Below, piece after piece: positions 50,990 to 60,395 of a stretch of 64,000 bases of DNA. Numbering within the stretch: the first letter of the stretch is position 1; each line of letters begins with the position of its first letter. Both the position numbers and the translations under genes were made by a program. Source of the stretch: Tolypothrix sp. FACHB-123 (GTDB lineage: Bacteria > Cyanobacteriota > Cyanobacteriia > Cyanobacteriales > Nostocaceae); contig NZ_JACJRE010000002.1 in assembly GCF_014697075.1 (NCBI RefSeq), forward strand, positions 1-64,000, written 5' to 3'. A model generated the notes under the pieces. That model was not told where the DNA came from, did no database searches, and saw nothing but the letters and a program-made list of their open reading frames with translations.

Positions 50990-52411
50990 CTAGCCAAAAT
51001 GCTGAATAATCGCGTCAGCGAATTCAGAACATTTCAAGGGTTCTACGGGTGGTTCTAGCAAGCGTGCTAGATCATAGGTAACTTGACCATTAGCGATCGC
51101 ATCTCCTAAACCTTTCTTAACTAAGTCTGCGGCTTCTTGCCAACCTAGATATTCCAGCATCATTACGCCAGATAAAATTACAGAACCGGGATTAATCCGG
51201 TCTAAGCCGGCGTGTTTGGGTGCTGTACCGTGGGTAGCTTCAAAAACTGCACAAACATCGCCGATATTCGCCCCTGGCCCCATGCCTAAGCCGCCAACAA
51301 TCGCCGCAGCCGCATCGGATAGGTAATCGCCATTTAGGTTCATTGTTGCCAGAATTGAATACTCGTCAGGTCTGGTTTGGATTTGTTGAAAAATGCTATC
51401 AGCAATCCGGTCGTTGACCATGATTTTATTTTTCCACTTACCGTTGCCGTGGCTATCCCAAATTGCGTTAAGAACTGTTTCTACTTCCTTGACAATTTGG
51501 GCTTTTTTCTCTGGAGTTAAGCCATCAAATCCCGGATCTACTTGACGGGCGTTTTCTTCTAAGGAAATATTGGGGTTTTTCTCCTTGTTGCTCAAAATCC
51601 AAGATTCCCGTTCAGTAACGCATTCAGCACGGAATTCGCTGGTGGCGAGTTCATAACCCCAATCGCGGAAAGCGCCTTCGGTGTACTTCATGATGTTGCC
51701 CTTATGCACCAAAGTCACTTGCTGCTTGTGTTTAGGCAATGTCAAGGCATGTTTGATAGCACGGCGGACTAAGCGCTGAGAACCCTTTTTACTGATGGGC
51801 TTAATGCCGATACCAGAATCTAGGGGAATTTGCTTTTTCCCATGTTCTGGGGTAGCGGGGATAAGATCCTCATTGAGAATTTTAATTAAGCGATCGCCAA
51901 TTTCGCTGCCTTGTCGCCACTCAATCCCCAAATAAATATCTTCTGTATTTTCCCGATACACAATCACATCAAGCTTTTCGGGGTTTTTGTGGGGTGAGGG
52001 CGTACCTGCATAATAGCGGCAAGGACGCACGCAAGCATATAAGTCAAAAATTTGTCTGAGTGCCACATTCAAAGAACGAATGCCACCACCCACAGGAGTG
52101 GTTAACGGGCCTTTGATAGCAACACCATATTCTTCAATTGCTGTGAGGGTATCCTGAGGTAAATACTGGTATGTGCCGTATAACTCACAGGCTTCATCCC
52201 CAGCATAAACCTTAAACCAACTAATTTGCCGCTTACCGTTATATGCTTTTGCTACCGCCGCATCAAGTACTTTTTGGGCAGCCGGCCAAATATCTATACC
52301 CGTTCCATCGCCCCGAATAAAGGGGATAATGGGGTTATCCGGCACAACCGGTTCACCATTCTTGAAGGTAATTTTTGTTCCAGTTGTAGGGGGTTTAATC
52401 TTGTCGTACAT
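50990..52411 (-). CDS. icd: Isocitrate dehydrogenase (NADP+)
   Basis: A 473-residue TCA-cycle enzyme making 2-oxoglutarate, the nitrogen-status signal and carbon skeleton for ammonium assimilation in cyanobacteria. Visible are the substrate Ser segment [13 protein letters not shown] (about 115), [18 protein letters not shown], the metal-binding [12 protein letters not shown] and [19 protein letters not shown], and the cofactor loop [22 protein letters not shown]. It is about 55 residues longer than the E. coli enzyme, consistent with the insertion known in cyanobacterial forms. It stands alone, with repeats on both sides. I did not find a clear NtcA site (GTA-N8-TAC) just upstream. Confidence 0.95.
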   Translation of the reverse strand: MYDKIKPPTTGTKITFKNGEPVVPDNPIIPFIRGDGTGIDIWPAAQKVLDAAVAKAYNGKRQISWFKVYAGDEACELYGTYQYLPQDTLTAIEEYGVAIKGPLTTPVGGGIRSLNVALRQIFDLYACVRPCRYYAGTPSPHKNPEKLDVIVYRENTEDIYLGIEWRQGSEIGDRLIKILNEDLIPATPEHGKKQIPLDSGIGIKPISKKGSQRLVRRAIKHALTLPKHKQQVTLVHKGNIMKYTEGAFRDWGYELATSEFRAECVTERESWILSNKEKNPNISLEENARQVDPGFDGLTPEKKAQIVKEVETVLNAIWDSHGNGKWKNKIMVNDRIADSIFQQIQTRPDEYSILATMNLNGDYLSDAAAAIVGGLGMGPGANIGDVCAVFEATHGTAPKHAGLDRINPGSVILSGVMMLEYLGWQEAADLVKKGLGDAIANGQVTYDLARLLEPPVEPLKCSEFADAIIQHFG

Positions 52412-52728
52412 AACTCACACACTCCTGATTGATAGGCTGTTGGGATTAGGGAATTGGGCATGGGGCAGTGGGCATGGGGCAGTGGGCATGGGCATGGGGC
52501 ATCTCACCTGCTCCCCTAGCCCCTAGCCTCTAGTCCCTAGCCCCTACTAGCCCCTACCTATTGAAGCGCAGATTATCCCCTGATAGGACTTCAAGTATGG
52601 GATGAAGTGAAACGATCGCAATTTTGTACGATCAAAAATAGTAAACTACATTTCGCTATCAGTGTTTCACTTTTGGTAAAACCTCATAGCGATCGCTTTT
52701 TCACGCACCCGCTAAAACGAGTAATGGC
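52412..52728. other. Intergenic repeats between divergent icd and gun4
   Basis: Holds GGGCATG/GGGCAGT heptamers (about 52455-52500) and CTAGCCC units (about 52514-52555), then a gene-free stretch with GCGATCGC at 52689. Promoters of both genes must lie here, but none is clear. Confidence 0.5.
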
Positions 52729-53442
52729 ATGACAGACCCAATGATTGTATCAGGCCCTGCTAATGACATCGACTCCCTTCGACAAACGTTAATCGCTGGG
52801 TCTATTCAAGTCCAACAACAAATTATCTCAAAGTTAGCTGACTTGGGTAATGAGGGATTGGATGTATTGATGGAATTCTTACAGAGACGTTCTGACACCC
52901 CGGCCACTTGGATTGACGGCAAAGCCTACCAAGTACTCTACAGTTCTGATGCACCATTAGCCAAAGAATTTCTGCTTTCTTCTTTTCCTGAGGGCATTGT
53001 ACCTCTAAAATCAGACTGCGGGATCGATTACCAGCCGTTGCAACAGCTATTAGCTAGTCAAGACTTTCAAGCGGCAGATCGTCTCACCATCCAAAAATTG
53101 TGTGAATTAGCAGGCCCAACGGCATTACAAAGAAAATGGTTGTATTTTACAGAAGTGGACAGTTTCCCAATAGTTGACTTACAAACCATTAATCATCTTT
53201 GGTTAGTTCACTCTGAAGGTAAATTTGGTTTTTCAGTACAGCGCGAGATTTGGTTAAGTTTGGGGAAAAATTGGGATAATTTTTGGCCAAAAATAGGTTG
53301 GAAAAATGGTAACAACTGGACAAGATATCCCCATGAATTTATGTGGGATTTAAGCGCCCCAAAAGGTCATTTACCTTTATCTAATCAACTACGTGGAGTG
53401 CGCGTCATTGCTGCTTTATTTGCTCATCCTGCTTGGAAGTAG
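52729..53442 (+). CDS. gun4: GUN4 domain porphyrin-binding protein
   Basis: A 237-residue activator of magnesium chelatase that binds protoporphyrin IX and its Mg form at the entry to chlorophyll synthesis. The N-terminal helical bundle (about 1-85) precedes the GUN4 core (about 90-235): YQPLQQLLASQDFQAADRLT, the ALQRKWLYFTEVDSFPIVDLQTIN segment, SEGKFGFSVQREIWLSLG, and the conserved GWKNGNNWTRYPHEFMWDLSAPKGHLP. Length and start match the cyanobacterial family. No chlorophyll gene is adjacent. Confidence 0.93.
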   Translation: MTDPMIVSGPANDIDSLRQTLIAGSIQVQQQIISKLADLGNEGLDVLMEFLQRRSDTPATWIDGKAYQVLYSSDAPLAKEFLLSSFPEGIVPLKSDCGIDYQPLQQLLASQDFQAADRLTIQKLCELAGPTALQRKWLYFTEVDSFPIVDLQTINHLWLVHSEGKFGFSVQREIWLSLGKNWDNFWPKIGWKNGNNWTRYPHEFMWDLSAPKGHLPLSNQLRGVRVIAALFAHPAWK

Positions 53443-53452
53443 TCATCATACC

Positions 53453-53686
53453 AATTTTGGATTTTAGATTTTGGATTTTAGATTTTGAACTTGGGATAAA
53501 AATTCTCGATGTGAGAAAATCTAGAAATCTCTAACAATACTAACTAATCCAATTTGGTATCTTTCATGAGTCCTAATTGATTCAGGACAAATGACAACAC
53601 TTCGGGTGAACTTCAGTGCATCGCTGACAAATGACAACTGACAAATGACAACTGACAAATGACAACTGACAAATGACAACTGACAA
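53453..53686. repeat. TGACAAATGACAAC repeat block running into an ATG
   Basis: GATTTTG/GATTTTA units at about 53457-53490, a gap, then five alternating TGACAAA and TGACAAC heptamers from about 53627 to the start codon at 53687. The last unit, TGACAAATGGCAAATG, supplies the start region of the ABC ATPase gene. Confidence 0.8.
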
Positions 53687-54826
53687 ATGGCAAATGTTCG
53701 TCTAGAAGACATTAAACGTAGATTCAACAACGTGACAGCCATCGAGGATATTTCTTTTGAGATTCCCGATGGTGAATTTTGGGTTTTGGTAGGGCCTTCA
53801 GGCTGTGGTAAATCTACAATTCTACGCACGATCGCCGGTTTAGAAACAGCCACATCCGGTAAACTGTTTATTGGCGATCGCTTGATGAATAATATCCCAG
53901 CTAGACAGCGGGATGTGGCGATGGTATTCCAAAACTATGCCCTGTATCCGCATATGACGGTGGCGCAAAACATTGCTTTTGGGTTGCAGATGCGGAAAAT
54001 TGACGCAAAAATTATTCAGAATCGGGTAATCAATGTAGCGCGATCGCTGTCTTTGGAGCATCTGTTAGATCGCAAACCTAAACAACTATCTGGGGGACAG
54101 CAACAACGGGTAGCTTTAGGAAGAGCGATCGCCCGTCAGCCCCAAGTCTTCTTGCTAGATGAACCTTTGTCTAATTTAGATGCCCAATTAAGAGATGACA
54201 CTAGGGCAGAATTAAAACAATTGCATCAAAATTTAGCAATTACAACGATTTATGTTACCCACGATCAAGTTGAGGCTATGACCTTAGCAGATAAAATTGT
54301 GGTGTTAAATCGTGGACGAATTCAACAAATTGGCGATCCTCAAAGTATTTACGCTTTACCTGCTAATCAAATGGTGGCATCTTTTTTGGGCAATCCCCCG
54401 ATGAATATTTTACCAGCAATTTATCAATATTCAGGGTTTAATATCAGCGGGCAATTATTAGAAATTCCTACAGATTTACAGGCAAGATTACCATTATCTC
54501 AGGGGCAAAGTGTAGATTTAGGTATTAGACCAGAGCATATTTATCTTCACGAGTCACAATCACAAGAAAACCAAGCCGGAAAAGTTATTAAATCATCACA
54601 GTTAATGGTGGAAGTAAAGGTAGTAGAACCTTTGGGAAGGGAAACTTTGATTCGCGTCAGTTTACCCGATTCATCAGCATTATTGAATGTGCAGTTGGGT
54701 GGTGGTGTGCGCTTGCGTCCAGGCGATCGCTTGACTTTACAATTAGATTTAAATCAGTTGTTTGTCTTTGACTCTAATAGTGGTGAGCGAATCTGGCCTC
54801 AAAACTCCCTAGCCCCCATACCGTAG
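53687..54826 (+). CDS. Sugar-type ABC transporter ATP-binding protein
   Basis: A 379-residue ATPase of the MalK/UgpC class energising uptake of sugars or related solutes. Walker A GPSGCGKST (about 37-45), Q-loop VFQNYALYPHMT, signature LSGGQQQR, Walker B VFLLDEPLSNLD and switch His in YVTHDQ are intact. The C-terminal 150 residues form TOBE-type folds (LGNPPMNILPA, LGIRPEHIYL). In Anabaena, orphan ATPases of this class serve several permeases, for example the glucoside transporter ATPase GlsC. Here too no permease or binding protein is adjacent. The ATG lies inside repeat-derived sequence. Confidence 0.88.
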   Translation: MANVRLEDIKRRFNNVTAIEDISFEIPDGEFWVLVGPSGCGKSTILRTIAGLETATSGKLFIGDRLMNNIPARQRDVAMVFQNYALYPHMTVAQNIAFGLQMRKIDAKIIQNRVINVARSLSLEHLLDRKPKQLSGGQQQRVALGRAIARQPQVFLLDEPLSNLDAQLRDDTRAELKQLHQNLAITTIYVTHDQVEAMTLADKIVVLNRGRIQQIGDPQSIYALPANQMVASFLGNPPMNILPAIYQYSGFNISGQLLEIPTDLQARLPLSQGQSVDLGIRPEHIYLHESQSQENQAGKVIKSSQLMVEVKVVEPLGRETLIRVSLPDSSALLNVQLGGGVRLRPGDRLTLQLDLNQLFVFDSNSGERIWPQNSLAPIP

Positions 54827-54863
54827 AAATGCCAAAATAAATTCACATGTTTCCGGAGGCCTT

Positions 54864-55403
54864 ATGTCTCTTACTGTCAAAGACCTGGAGAAAGTGCAGG
54901 CAAATTATCCTGAATATCGCATGGAATTAGTTGATGGAAATATAGTCATCATGAGTCCATCAGGTTATGAATCCGAAGAAGTAGGAACTGAGTTTTCCCG
55001 ACTTTTGGGAAATTGGGTAAGACCACGTCAACTGGGACGTGTAGCAGGTTCCAGCGCTGGCTTCAAATTACCTAACACAGATTTACGCGCACCGGATGTG
55101 TCTTTTGTACGTGCAGACAGACTGAAACGTTCTACAGAAGACTATGCAGAATTAGTTCCAGATTTAGTGGTTGAGGTTAAATCTAAGACTGATTCTGTTG
55201 ATAAACTCCGCCAAAAAATTCAGGAATTTATCAGCCTGGGTACGCAAATTGGAATTTTAATTGACCCCAAAACCAGAACGATGGAAGTTTACCAGTCTGG
55301 CAAAAAAATCATCTTGCGAGATGGTGATGTGTTAACTCTCCCTGATTTACTCCCTGGTTGGGAAGTAGTTGTGGCTGAGATTTGGTCACCAGTATTTGAG
55401 TAA
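54864..55403 (+). CDS. Uma2 family (DUF820) nuclease-like protein
   Basis: A 179-residue protein with the full Uma2 pattern: YRMELVDGNIVIMSPSG, then a PD-(D/E)XK-like core (DLRAPDVSFV and LVPDLVVEVKS), the DKLRQKIQEFISLGTQIGILIDP helix-strand and a closing LPDLLPGWEVVV. Predicted to be a metal-dependent endonuclease, but function is unproved. These genes occur in dozens of copies in filamentous cyanobacteria. A good GGAGG site precedes the ATG. A truncated relative is at 250-447. It follows the ABC ATPase gene by 37 bases. Confidence 0.85.
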   Translation: MSLTVKDLEKVQANYPEYRMELVDGNIVIMSPSGYESEEVGTEFSRLLGNWVRPRQLGRVAGSSAGFKLPNTDLRAPDVSFVRADRLKRSTEDYAELVPDLVVEVKSKTDSVDKLRQKIQEFISLGTQIGILIDPKTRTMEVYQSGKKIILRDGDVLTLPDLLPGWEVVVAEIWSPVFE

Positions 55404-55499
55404 TTTCCCTAAAATTAAAAACCCAACTAGACAACATCACCGTCAACGAAGAGATTGCTCTACAATTCCTTTGTTAGTTAAAAAAGTTTTGCTCAATTT

Positions 55500-56336
55500 A
55501 TGACGAATCAAGCTCCTATTCCAGTAATTGTCAATGGTGCTGCTGGTAAAATGGGTCGCGAAGTGGTAAAAGCTGTAGCCCAAGCACCAGACTTAAACCT
55601 AGTGGGTGCAATCGATCATAGCCCAGAACATCAAGATAAAGATGCTGGCGAGTTGGCTGGTTTAAGCGAAGCCTTAGAAGTGCCAATTACCAATCAATTA
55701 GAGCCAATGCTGGGATATGTAGCTGGGGACAGAAAAGGGCCACCAGGGGTGATGGTAGACTTTACTCATCCTGATTCAGTTTATGACAACGTTCGCAGTG
55801 CGATCGCTTACGGTATTCGTCCTGTGGTGGGAACTACTGGGTTAAGTCCAGAACAACTTCAGGATTTAGCAGACTTTGCCGATAAAGCCAGTACAGGCTG
55901 CTTAGTTATTCCCAACTTCTCTATTGGGATGGTACTACTACAGCAAGCCGCGATCGCAGCCTCCCAATATTTTGACCATGTAGAAATTATCGAACTACAT
56001 CACAATCAAAAAGCCGATGCACCTAGCGGTACAGCAATTCAGACCGCACAATTACTAGGGGAAATGGGTAAAACTTTTAACCCGGCTGTTGTCCAAGAAA
56101 CAGAAAAAATCGCTGGTGCTAGAGGCAGTTTAGCCGACGAAGGCATTCGGATTCATAGCGTACGCTTGCCGGGATTGATTGCCCATCAAGAAGTAATTTT
56201 TGGCGCAGCTGGTCAAATTTATACTTTAAGACACGATACAAGCGATCGCGCCTGTTATATGCCAGGAGTCCTATTAGCCATTCGCAAGGTCATACAGCTA
56301 AAGTCATTAGTATATGGATTAGAAAAGCTACTATAA
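55500..56336 (+). CDS. dapB: 4-hydroxy-tetrahydrodipicolinate reductase
   Basis: A 278-residue NAD(P)H enzyme of lysine and meso-diaminopimelate synthesis. The Rossmann motif is [12 protein letters not shown] (about 12-23). [11 protein letters not shown] near 112 is the nucleotide-binding loop, and the catalytic region is [15 protein letters not shown] (about 160-174) with the His pair and Lys. The C-terminal [21 protein letters not shown] stretch reads [17 protein letters not shown]. Length is normal for cyanobacterial DapB. No other lysine gene is adjacent. Confidence 0.95.
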   Translation: MTNQAPIPVIVNGAAGKMGREVVKAVAQAPDLNLVGAIDHSPEHQDKDAGELAGLSEALEVPITNQLEPMLGYVAGDRKGPPGVMVDFTHPDSVYDNVRSAIAYGIRPVVGTTGLSPEQLQDLADFADKASTGCLVIPNFSIGMVLLQQAAIAASQYFDHVEIIELHHNQKADAPSGTAIQTAQLLGEMGKTFNPAVVQETEKIAGARGSLADEGIRIHSVRLPGLIAHQEVIFGAAGQIYTLRHDTSDRACYMPGVLLAIRKVIQLKSLVYGLEKLL

Positions 56337-56422
56337 ACTTTAATGGTCAATAGTCATTGGTCATTGGTCATTGGTCATTTGTATTTCTCCCCTTTCTTCC
56401 TCATCCCCACTAACCAGTAATC

Positions 56423-57139
56423 ATGCTTGTCCCACTGACTCGACAAAAATTTGAACAAGTCATTCCCTTAATCGCCAGTGGCCCCCAGTACAAGTACTAC
56501 TGGGGAAAATTTTCCAGCTTCATACAGCGGCTATTAATTTCTGTAGTTGCTGTAGTTGTGATTTTACTGGTCAAAGTCTTATTCAAATTTGAGTTTGATC
56601 TCATCATATTTATCCTGGGGATAATTGGCGCATTTTTCTGGCTGTGGTATCCCGTGTTCCAAGCAAGTATCCGGAATTCCAAATGCCGCCGTTACAAGTA
56701 CTGCGGTTTTTTTCGAGGTCGAATATTAGATTGGTGGATTACAGATCAATTAATTGGTAAGCAAGAAACTGTCAATAGTAAAGGGGAGTTGGTAATTGTT
56801 GAAAACCGAGAAAAACGGATTAACTTAGAAATCGGCGATGATACGGGGTTTAGCATTGAGTTTGACGCACCACTAAAACCTGCTTACAAAGTAATTAGTC
56901 GGGGACTAGTTGCCGAAATGGTAGTCATGTCTAACAGCCGAGATTTGAGCAGAATTGAAGAATTCAGCGATGTCTATATTCCCAGCCGCGATTTGTGGGT
57001 GAGCGATTACCCTTATGTGCGCCAGGATTTCTTTAGTGAAGTTAGTATTCGCTTGCGTGAAGATGCAGAAGATAGGCCAAGTCGCCGCCGTCGTCCACAG
57101 AGACGACGGGATGAAGAAGATTATGAAGATGAATACTAA
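56423..57139 (+). CDS. Conserved cyanobacterial membrane protein
   Basis: A 238-residue protein. After a soluble lead (FEQVIPLIASGPQYKYYWGKFSSFIQRL) there are two helices at about 36-77. A long cytoplasmic part follows (CRRYKYCGFFRGRILDWWITDQ, RINLEIGDDTGFSIEFDAP, YIPSRDLWVSDYPYVRQDFF). It ends in an Arg-rich then acidic tail (RPSRRRRPQRRRDEEDYEDEY). Similar proteins are sometimes labelled phosphate ABC transporter permease, but no permease motif is visible here. It lies 86 bases downstream of dapB, with heptamer repeats between. Function unknown. Confidence 0.65.
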   Translation: MLVPLTRQKFEQVIPLIASGPQYKYYWGKFSSFIQRLLISVVAVVVILLVKVLFKFEFDLIIFILGIIGAFFWLWYPVFQASIRNSKCRRYKYCGFFRGRILDWWITDQLIGKQETVNSKGELVIVENREKRINLEIGDDTGFSIEFDAPLKPAYKVISRGLVAEMVVMSNSRDLSRIEEFSDVYIPSRDLWVSDYPYVRQDFFSEVSIRLREDAEDRPSRRRRPQRRRDEEDYEDEY

Positions 57140-57264
57140 TTCACCTTCTTAGGGAACTTCAAAAATAAGTTATTCCAGGAAATAGAAGCAACACAGCAGT
57201 TTTCTCCCCTGCTCCCTGCTCCCTGCCTATACAGCGATGGGATATATTTTTAGTTGGAAGTCCC

Positions 57265-57891
57265 TTAGTTCTTATCTTGTCCGTAAGCTTGCCAAGCTAA
57301 GTCTATCAACCCATCCATAATTGCAGCCGCTACAACAGCATTTCCCTTGCGGCTATCAATTGTGATATTTGGCACCAAAGATTCTTGCAAGCGTTCTTTA
57401 GCAACATCCACATCCACAAACCCCACGGGAGTTGCAATTACCAAGGCTGGCCTAATTTCTTCTGCTTCAATTAAATCCACAAGTGTGGTTAGTGCTGTTT
57501 GCGCCTGACCTACAACAAAAATACCTTCGGGATAACGCTGTGCTAGAGTTTCTATTCCCCCAGCTACACGGCTTTTTTCTTTGTGCGGACGTGTAGGAGT
57601 GTCCAGGCTGCAATATACCGGATTGGCAAAGGTATTTTGAATATCGTAATTAACGCCTACCTGTACTAAAGGCACATCTACAATAATACTGCTACGTGCC
57701 GCTAAAGCTGCTGCACCAGCCTGCAAAGCGTGCTCAGAAAAGCGAATTAAAGACTTATACTCAAAGTCAGCTGTGGCATAAATTATTCGTCGGACAATTT
57801 CATACTCCGCTGGCGAAAATACATGATCGCCAATTTCACTATCAATAATTGCTAAACTTTGAGCATCAGTTACGTGCCATTCCATTACCAT
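57265..57891 (-). CDS. cobH: Precorrin-8X methylmutase
   Basis: A 208-residue enzyme of corrin ring synthesis that moves a methyl group from C11 to C12 to give hydrogenobyrinate or cobyrinate. Family pattern: SFEYEIVRR-like EYEIVRRIIYATADFEYKSLIRFSEHALQAGAAAL, VDVPLVQVGV, then ALVIATPVGFVDVDVAKERL and the final SRKGNAVVAAAIMDGL with the GNA substrate loop. In my alignment the catalytic His of characterised CobH (in an IHTTG-like motif) corresponds to Tyr or Ala in IIYATADF. No other cobalamin gene is adjacent. An alternative start is the third codon. Confidence 0.88.
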   Translation of the reverse strand: MVMEWHVTDAQSLAIIDSEIGDHVFSPAEYEIVRRIIYATADFEYKSLIRFSEHALQAGAAALAARSSIIVDVPLVQVGVNYDIQNTFANPVYCSLDTPTRPHKEKSRVAGGIETLAQRYPEGIFVVGQAQTALTTLVDLIEAEEIRPALVIATPVGFVDVDVAKERLQESLVPNITIDSRKGNAVVAAAIMDGLIDLAWQAYGQDKN

Positions 57892-58034
57892 TGCGCTCTC
57901 TCAATTTCAGCTTACAGCTTATCAGCTTCATACGCTTCCGAGAATACTGATTTAGTCCATACTTGACTTTTCAAATTAAAAATATTGGTGGGCAATGCCC
58001 ACCGAGAAAGAAAATTACTGTAAGCTGAAATCTC

Positions 58035-58844
58035 TTAAGACTCAGCATTGGAAGAAGAACGATTGAAAATTGGTGAGAGATAAGCTACTAAAGCACCGAT
58101 GAGAAAACCTGCGATATTACGAAATAACGGTAACCAATCAGTAGTTCTCGTCACAACTGGGCCAATTCCGAAGGCAATAAACAAAATCCCCCATAAAGGC
58201 GAGAAAATTAAAGCCCATTGCCAAGCAATAATTTGTCCTTCGCGCTGGGGTTGAGATGCAAATCCACAGACTATACCGCCAATTACAGAGGTAACCAGGG
58301 TGAGAATCCACTGTTCTCGTGGTAAACCAGGAACAACTTTGCAACCACCATTAAGTAAACAACCTTTAACTGAATCTAAGGCTTGCAGAATAGCTTGGTC
58401 TTCTCCTTGTTCGCGGACAAAATACAAATTACCAAAGCGGGTTTGTAATTCTATCCAAAAAGTTCGGGGTAAAAGTTCATAAACTGCGTCGCCAACGCTA
58501 AAGCTGAGGATGTTACCACCACGGGAATCAGCAACTAACAAAATACTTTTGTCATCTAATCCCCAAAAATTGATCACCGCTCGACCTGGAGTCCGGTCAT
58601 ATTGGGTTAATACCCGCAATTTCCAACCAGTTTCTGTTTCAAACTCCTCTAAATCGTGAACGAGCTTTTCTTCTTGTACATCAGTGAGCGATTTGGCTAA
58701 GTCTACAACTGGAGTTGGGGTATTTGGTAGTAACTCAGGATTGTCATAAGCCAGTGCTGGGGGAGAATGCATCGCCCAAATAGATCCAGCTAAGAAAAAT
58801 ACTGCAACAGATAGGATGATTCGTCGCCAAAAACAAGACTGCAT
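58035..58844 (-). CDS. TPM-domain membrane protein (TLP18.3/Psb32-like)
   Basis: A 269-residue protein with an N-terminal signal anchor (about 8-32). A lumenal or periplasmic TPM domain follows (about 40-165: VVDLAKSLTDVQEEKLVHDLEEFETETGWKLRVLT, SILLVADSRGGNILSFSVG). Three membrane segments follow (about 180-255). Soluble TPM proteins such as Psb32 and plant TLP18.3 help photosystem II repair. This one has extra C-terminal helices and so may be a different member. The ATG at 58844 is preferred over an in-frame Met 13 codons earlier. Transcribed away from the repeat block at 58960. Confidence 0.75.
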   Translation of the reverse strand: MQSCFWRRIILSVAVFFLAGSIWAMHSPPALAYDNPELLPNTPTPVVDLAKSLTDVQEEKLVHDLEEFETETGWKLRVLTQYDRTPGRAVINFWGLDDKSILLVADSRGGNILSFSVGDAVYELLPRTFWIELQTRFGNLYFVREQGEDQAILQALDSVKGCLLNGGCKVVPGLPREQWILTLVTSVIGGIVCGFASQPQREGQIIAWQWALIFSPLWGILFIAFGIGPVVTRTTDWLPLFRNIAGFLIGALVAYLSPIFNRSSSNAES

Positions 58845-59058
58845 GGACGTTTTTATACAAATATCAACAGTAGAAGTGAACAAGTTGTTTTAAAAGGTAG
58901 GTGAAAAGTGATAGTTCTTTACACTTGTTTACTTTACTCTAATCTTGGGTAATTAATCTATAAGGATTGGGTATGGGGCATTGGGCATTGGGCAAGATTA
59001 TTGTCTCTCTACCTCTGTGCTTCCTTATTCTCTCTAGCCCCTAGCCCCTAGCCCCTAA

Positions 59059-59601
59059 TTATTCTTGATCGTCAAAACTCTTTTCCCAGTCCGAATTTTC
59101 GCCGTAACCGTCGTTATTACTGTATATTTCTGATTTGGAACGGCGATTTTCTGGTTTGAGTGCTTCGCGATCGCGTAAATTTAAGGGCTTTTTCTCAGGA
59201 ATGGGTAAGCGCTCAAGGGATGAGCGTCTAGAAGGTTTTGGGCGGGTGAAGGTTTTCCAGGCGGTTTTTACACCCACAAAAATGCTGTGTGTGCCTACTT
59301 GAATATTCTGAGCCTGTTTTCTGGCACTATCTAAGCTTTGATCGACTTGTTTAACCACTTGAGCGGCGCTTTTGACACCTTCACTGACATCATCAGTTAA
59401 ATCAGTAATTTCTATTCCAGTAGTGCGGATAGCATTCAAAGTCGGTGGTAACTCTCGTGAGAGAGTATCAAATAATTTTTCTGCACTGCGAGCTGCACGG
59501 GCTAATTCTTGCAATGCGGGTATAGCCGCTACTAAAACAGCGGTTAAACTAGCAGCGACTAAAAGTATGGAAAGTCCCAGCCAAAACAGCGGATCGGTCA
59601 C
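59059..59601 (-). CDS. DUF948 family membrane-anchored protein
   Basis: A 180-residue protein with one N-terminal helix (LFWLGLSILLVAASLTAVLVA, about 5-25). A long amphipathic helical region (about 30-110) follows, with regularly spaced hydrophobics as in DUF948, and a hydrophilic basic then acidic tail. DUF948 proteins are of unknown role and often sit beside YtxH proteins, as here: the YtxH gene ends 11 bases before this start on the same strand. A GTG is the start codon. The pair probably forms a stress or envelope-related operon. Confidence 0.78.
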   Translation of the reverse strand: MTDPLFWLGLSILLVAASLTAVLVAAIPALQELARAARSAEKLFDTLSRELPPTLNAIRTTGIEITDLTDDVSEGVKSAAQVVKQVDQSLDSARKQAQNIQVGTHSIFVGVKTAWKTFTRPKPSRRSSLERLPIPEKKPLNLRDREALKPENRRSKSEIYSNNDGYGENSDWEKSFDDQE

Positions 59602-59612
59602 GGTTATGCTAT

Positions 59613-59993
59613 TTAAGAACGTTCTAGATGCTGGGCAAGAGAATCTGAGTCTTCTTCAGCTTGGGAATCGCTGCGATGGGTTTCGACAACGGTTTGCCGC
59701 TTTAAGACTTGGTTTTCTCTTTGAGATGCAACAATACCAGCAGCGATCGCTTCTCGCAGTCGATCTAAAGTTTCATCCCAGTTACGCAGTGCGTTGGCAG
59801 AAAGACGATCTGCCTGTAGTTGCACGCTGGTTGATAAATCTTCTGCCAATTCTGGTAGGGCATCAGCAGATTTTTTTAAAAGTTTACGGGTTTCGCGCCC
59901 TGTGCGTGGAGCGACAAGCAAACCTGTCAAGGCTCCGAGGGTTGCTCCTAGCATCAAACCGCCAAAAAAGACTCCAGAACGGTTGTTAGACAT
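59613..59993 (-). CDS. YtxH domain protein
   Basis: A 126-residue protein starting SNNRSGVFFGGLMLGATLGALTGLLVAPRTGRETRKLLKK, the canonical YtxH signature: a Gly-rich single helix followed by APRTG. The remainder is an amphipathic coiled-coil (LSTSVQLQADRLSANALRNWDETLDRLREAI) and an acidic tail. YtxH proteins are membrane-anchored and linked to general stress in Bacillus. The start is the ATG at 59993. The DUF948 gene follows on the same strand. Confidence 0.85.
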   Translation of the reverse strand: MSNNRSGVFFGGLMLGATLGALTGLLVAPRTGRETRKLLKKSADALPELAEDLSTSVQLQADRLSANALRNWDETLDRLREAIAAGIVASQRENQVLKRQTVVETHRSDSQAEEDSDSLAQHLERS

Positions 59994-60395
59994 TTTTATA
60001 TTGGTTTCTCTCCTTACACTCATTTTAGGTGGGTTTTTTCCCCTTGCAAGACTACAGTAATTTTATTTATTTAAGGGCATGGGGCATGGGGCATGGGGCA
60101 TTGGGCATTGGGCATGGAAAAATTGTGGATTTTGGATTTTAGATTAGAATGCAAAAGATGCTCGTGGACTCGCTCTAGGTGAAGCTATGCCATTGGCGAT
60201 CGCGTAGCGTCTCCGTCAGAAGAAGACAAGGCTTTACACTGCGCGATCGCAAATCGTTCGACTGGGGACTTCCAGAGAATAAATTAGCCAATTTATTTAA
60301 TGAGATTTTTCTTTACTCCCTCTGCTCCCGTTCGGCTGACGCTCACAGCGGAAGCCTGCCCCCTAACCTCTGCCTGCATAGCGATTGGTTAATTT
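59994..60395. other. Gene-free repeat region
   Basis: GGGCATG/GGGCATT heptamers at about 60076-60118, then degenerate repeats around GCGATCGCGTAGCGTCTCCG (about 60196) and AATCGTTCGACTGGGGACTT (about 60250). It also contains GTTCGGCTGACGCTCACAGC (about 60331). No gene is supported on either strand. Confidence 0.45.
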
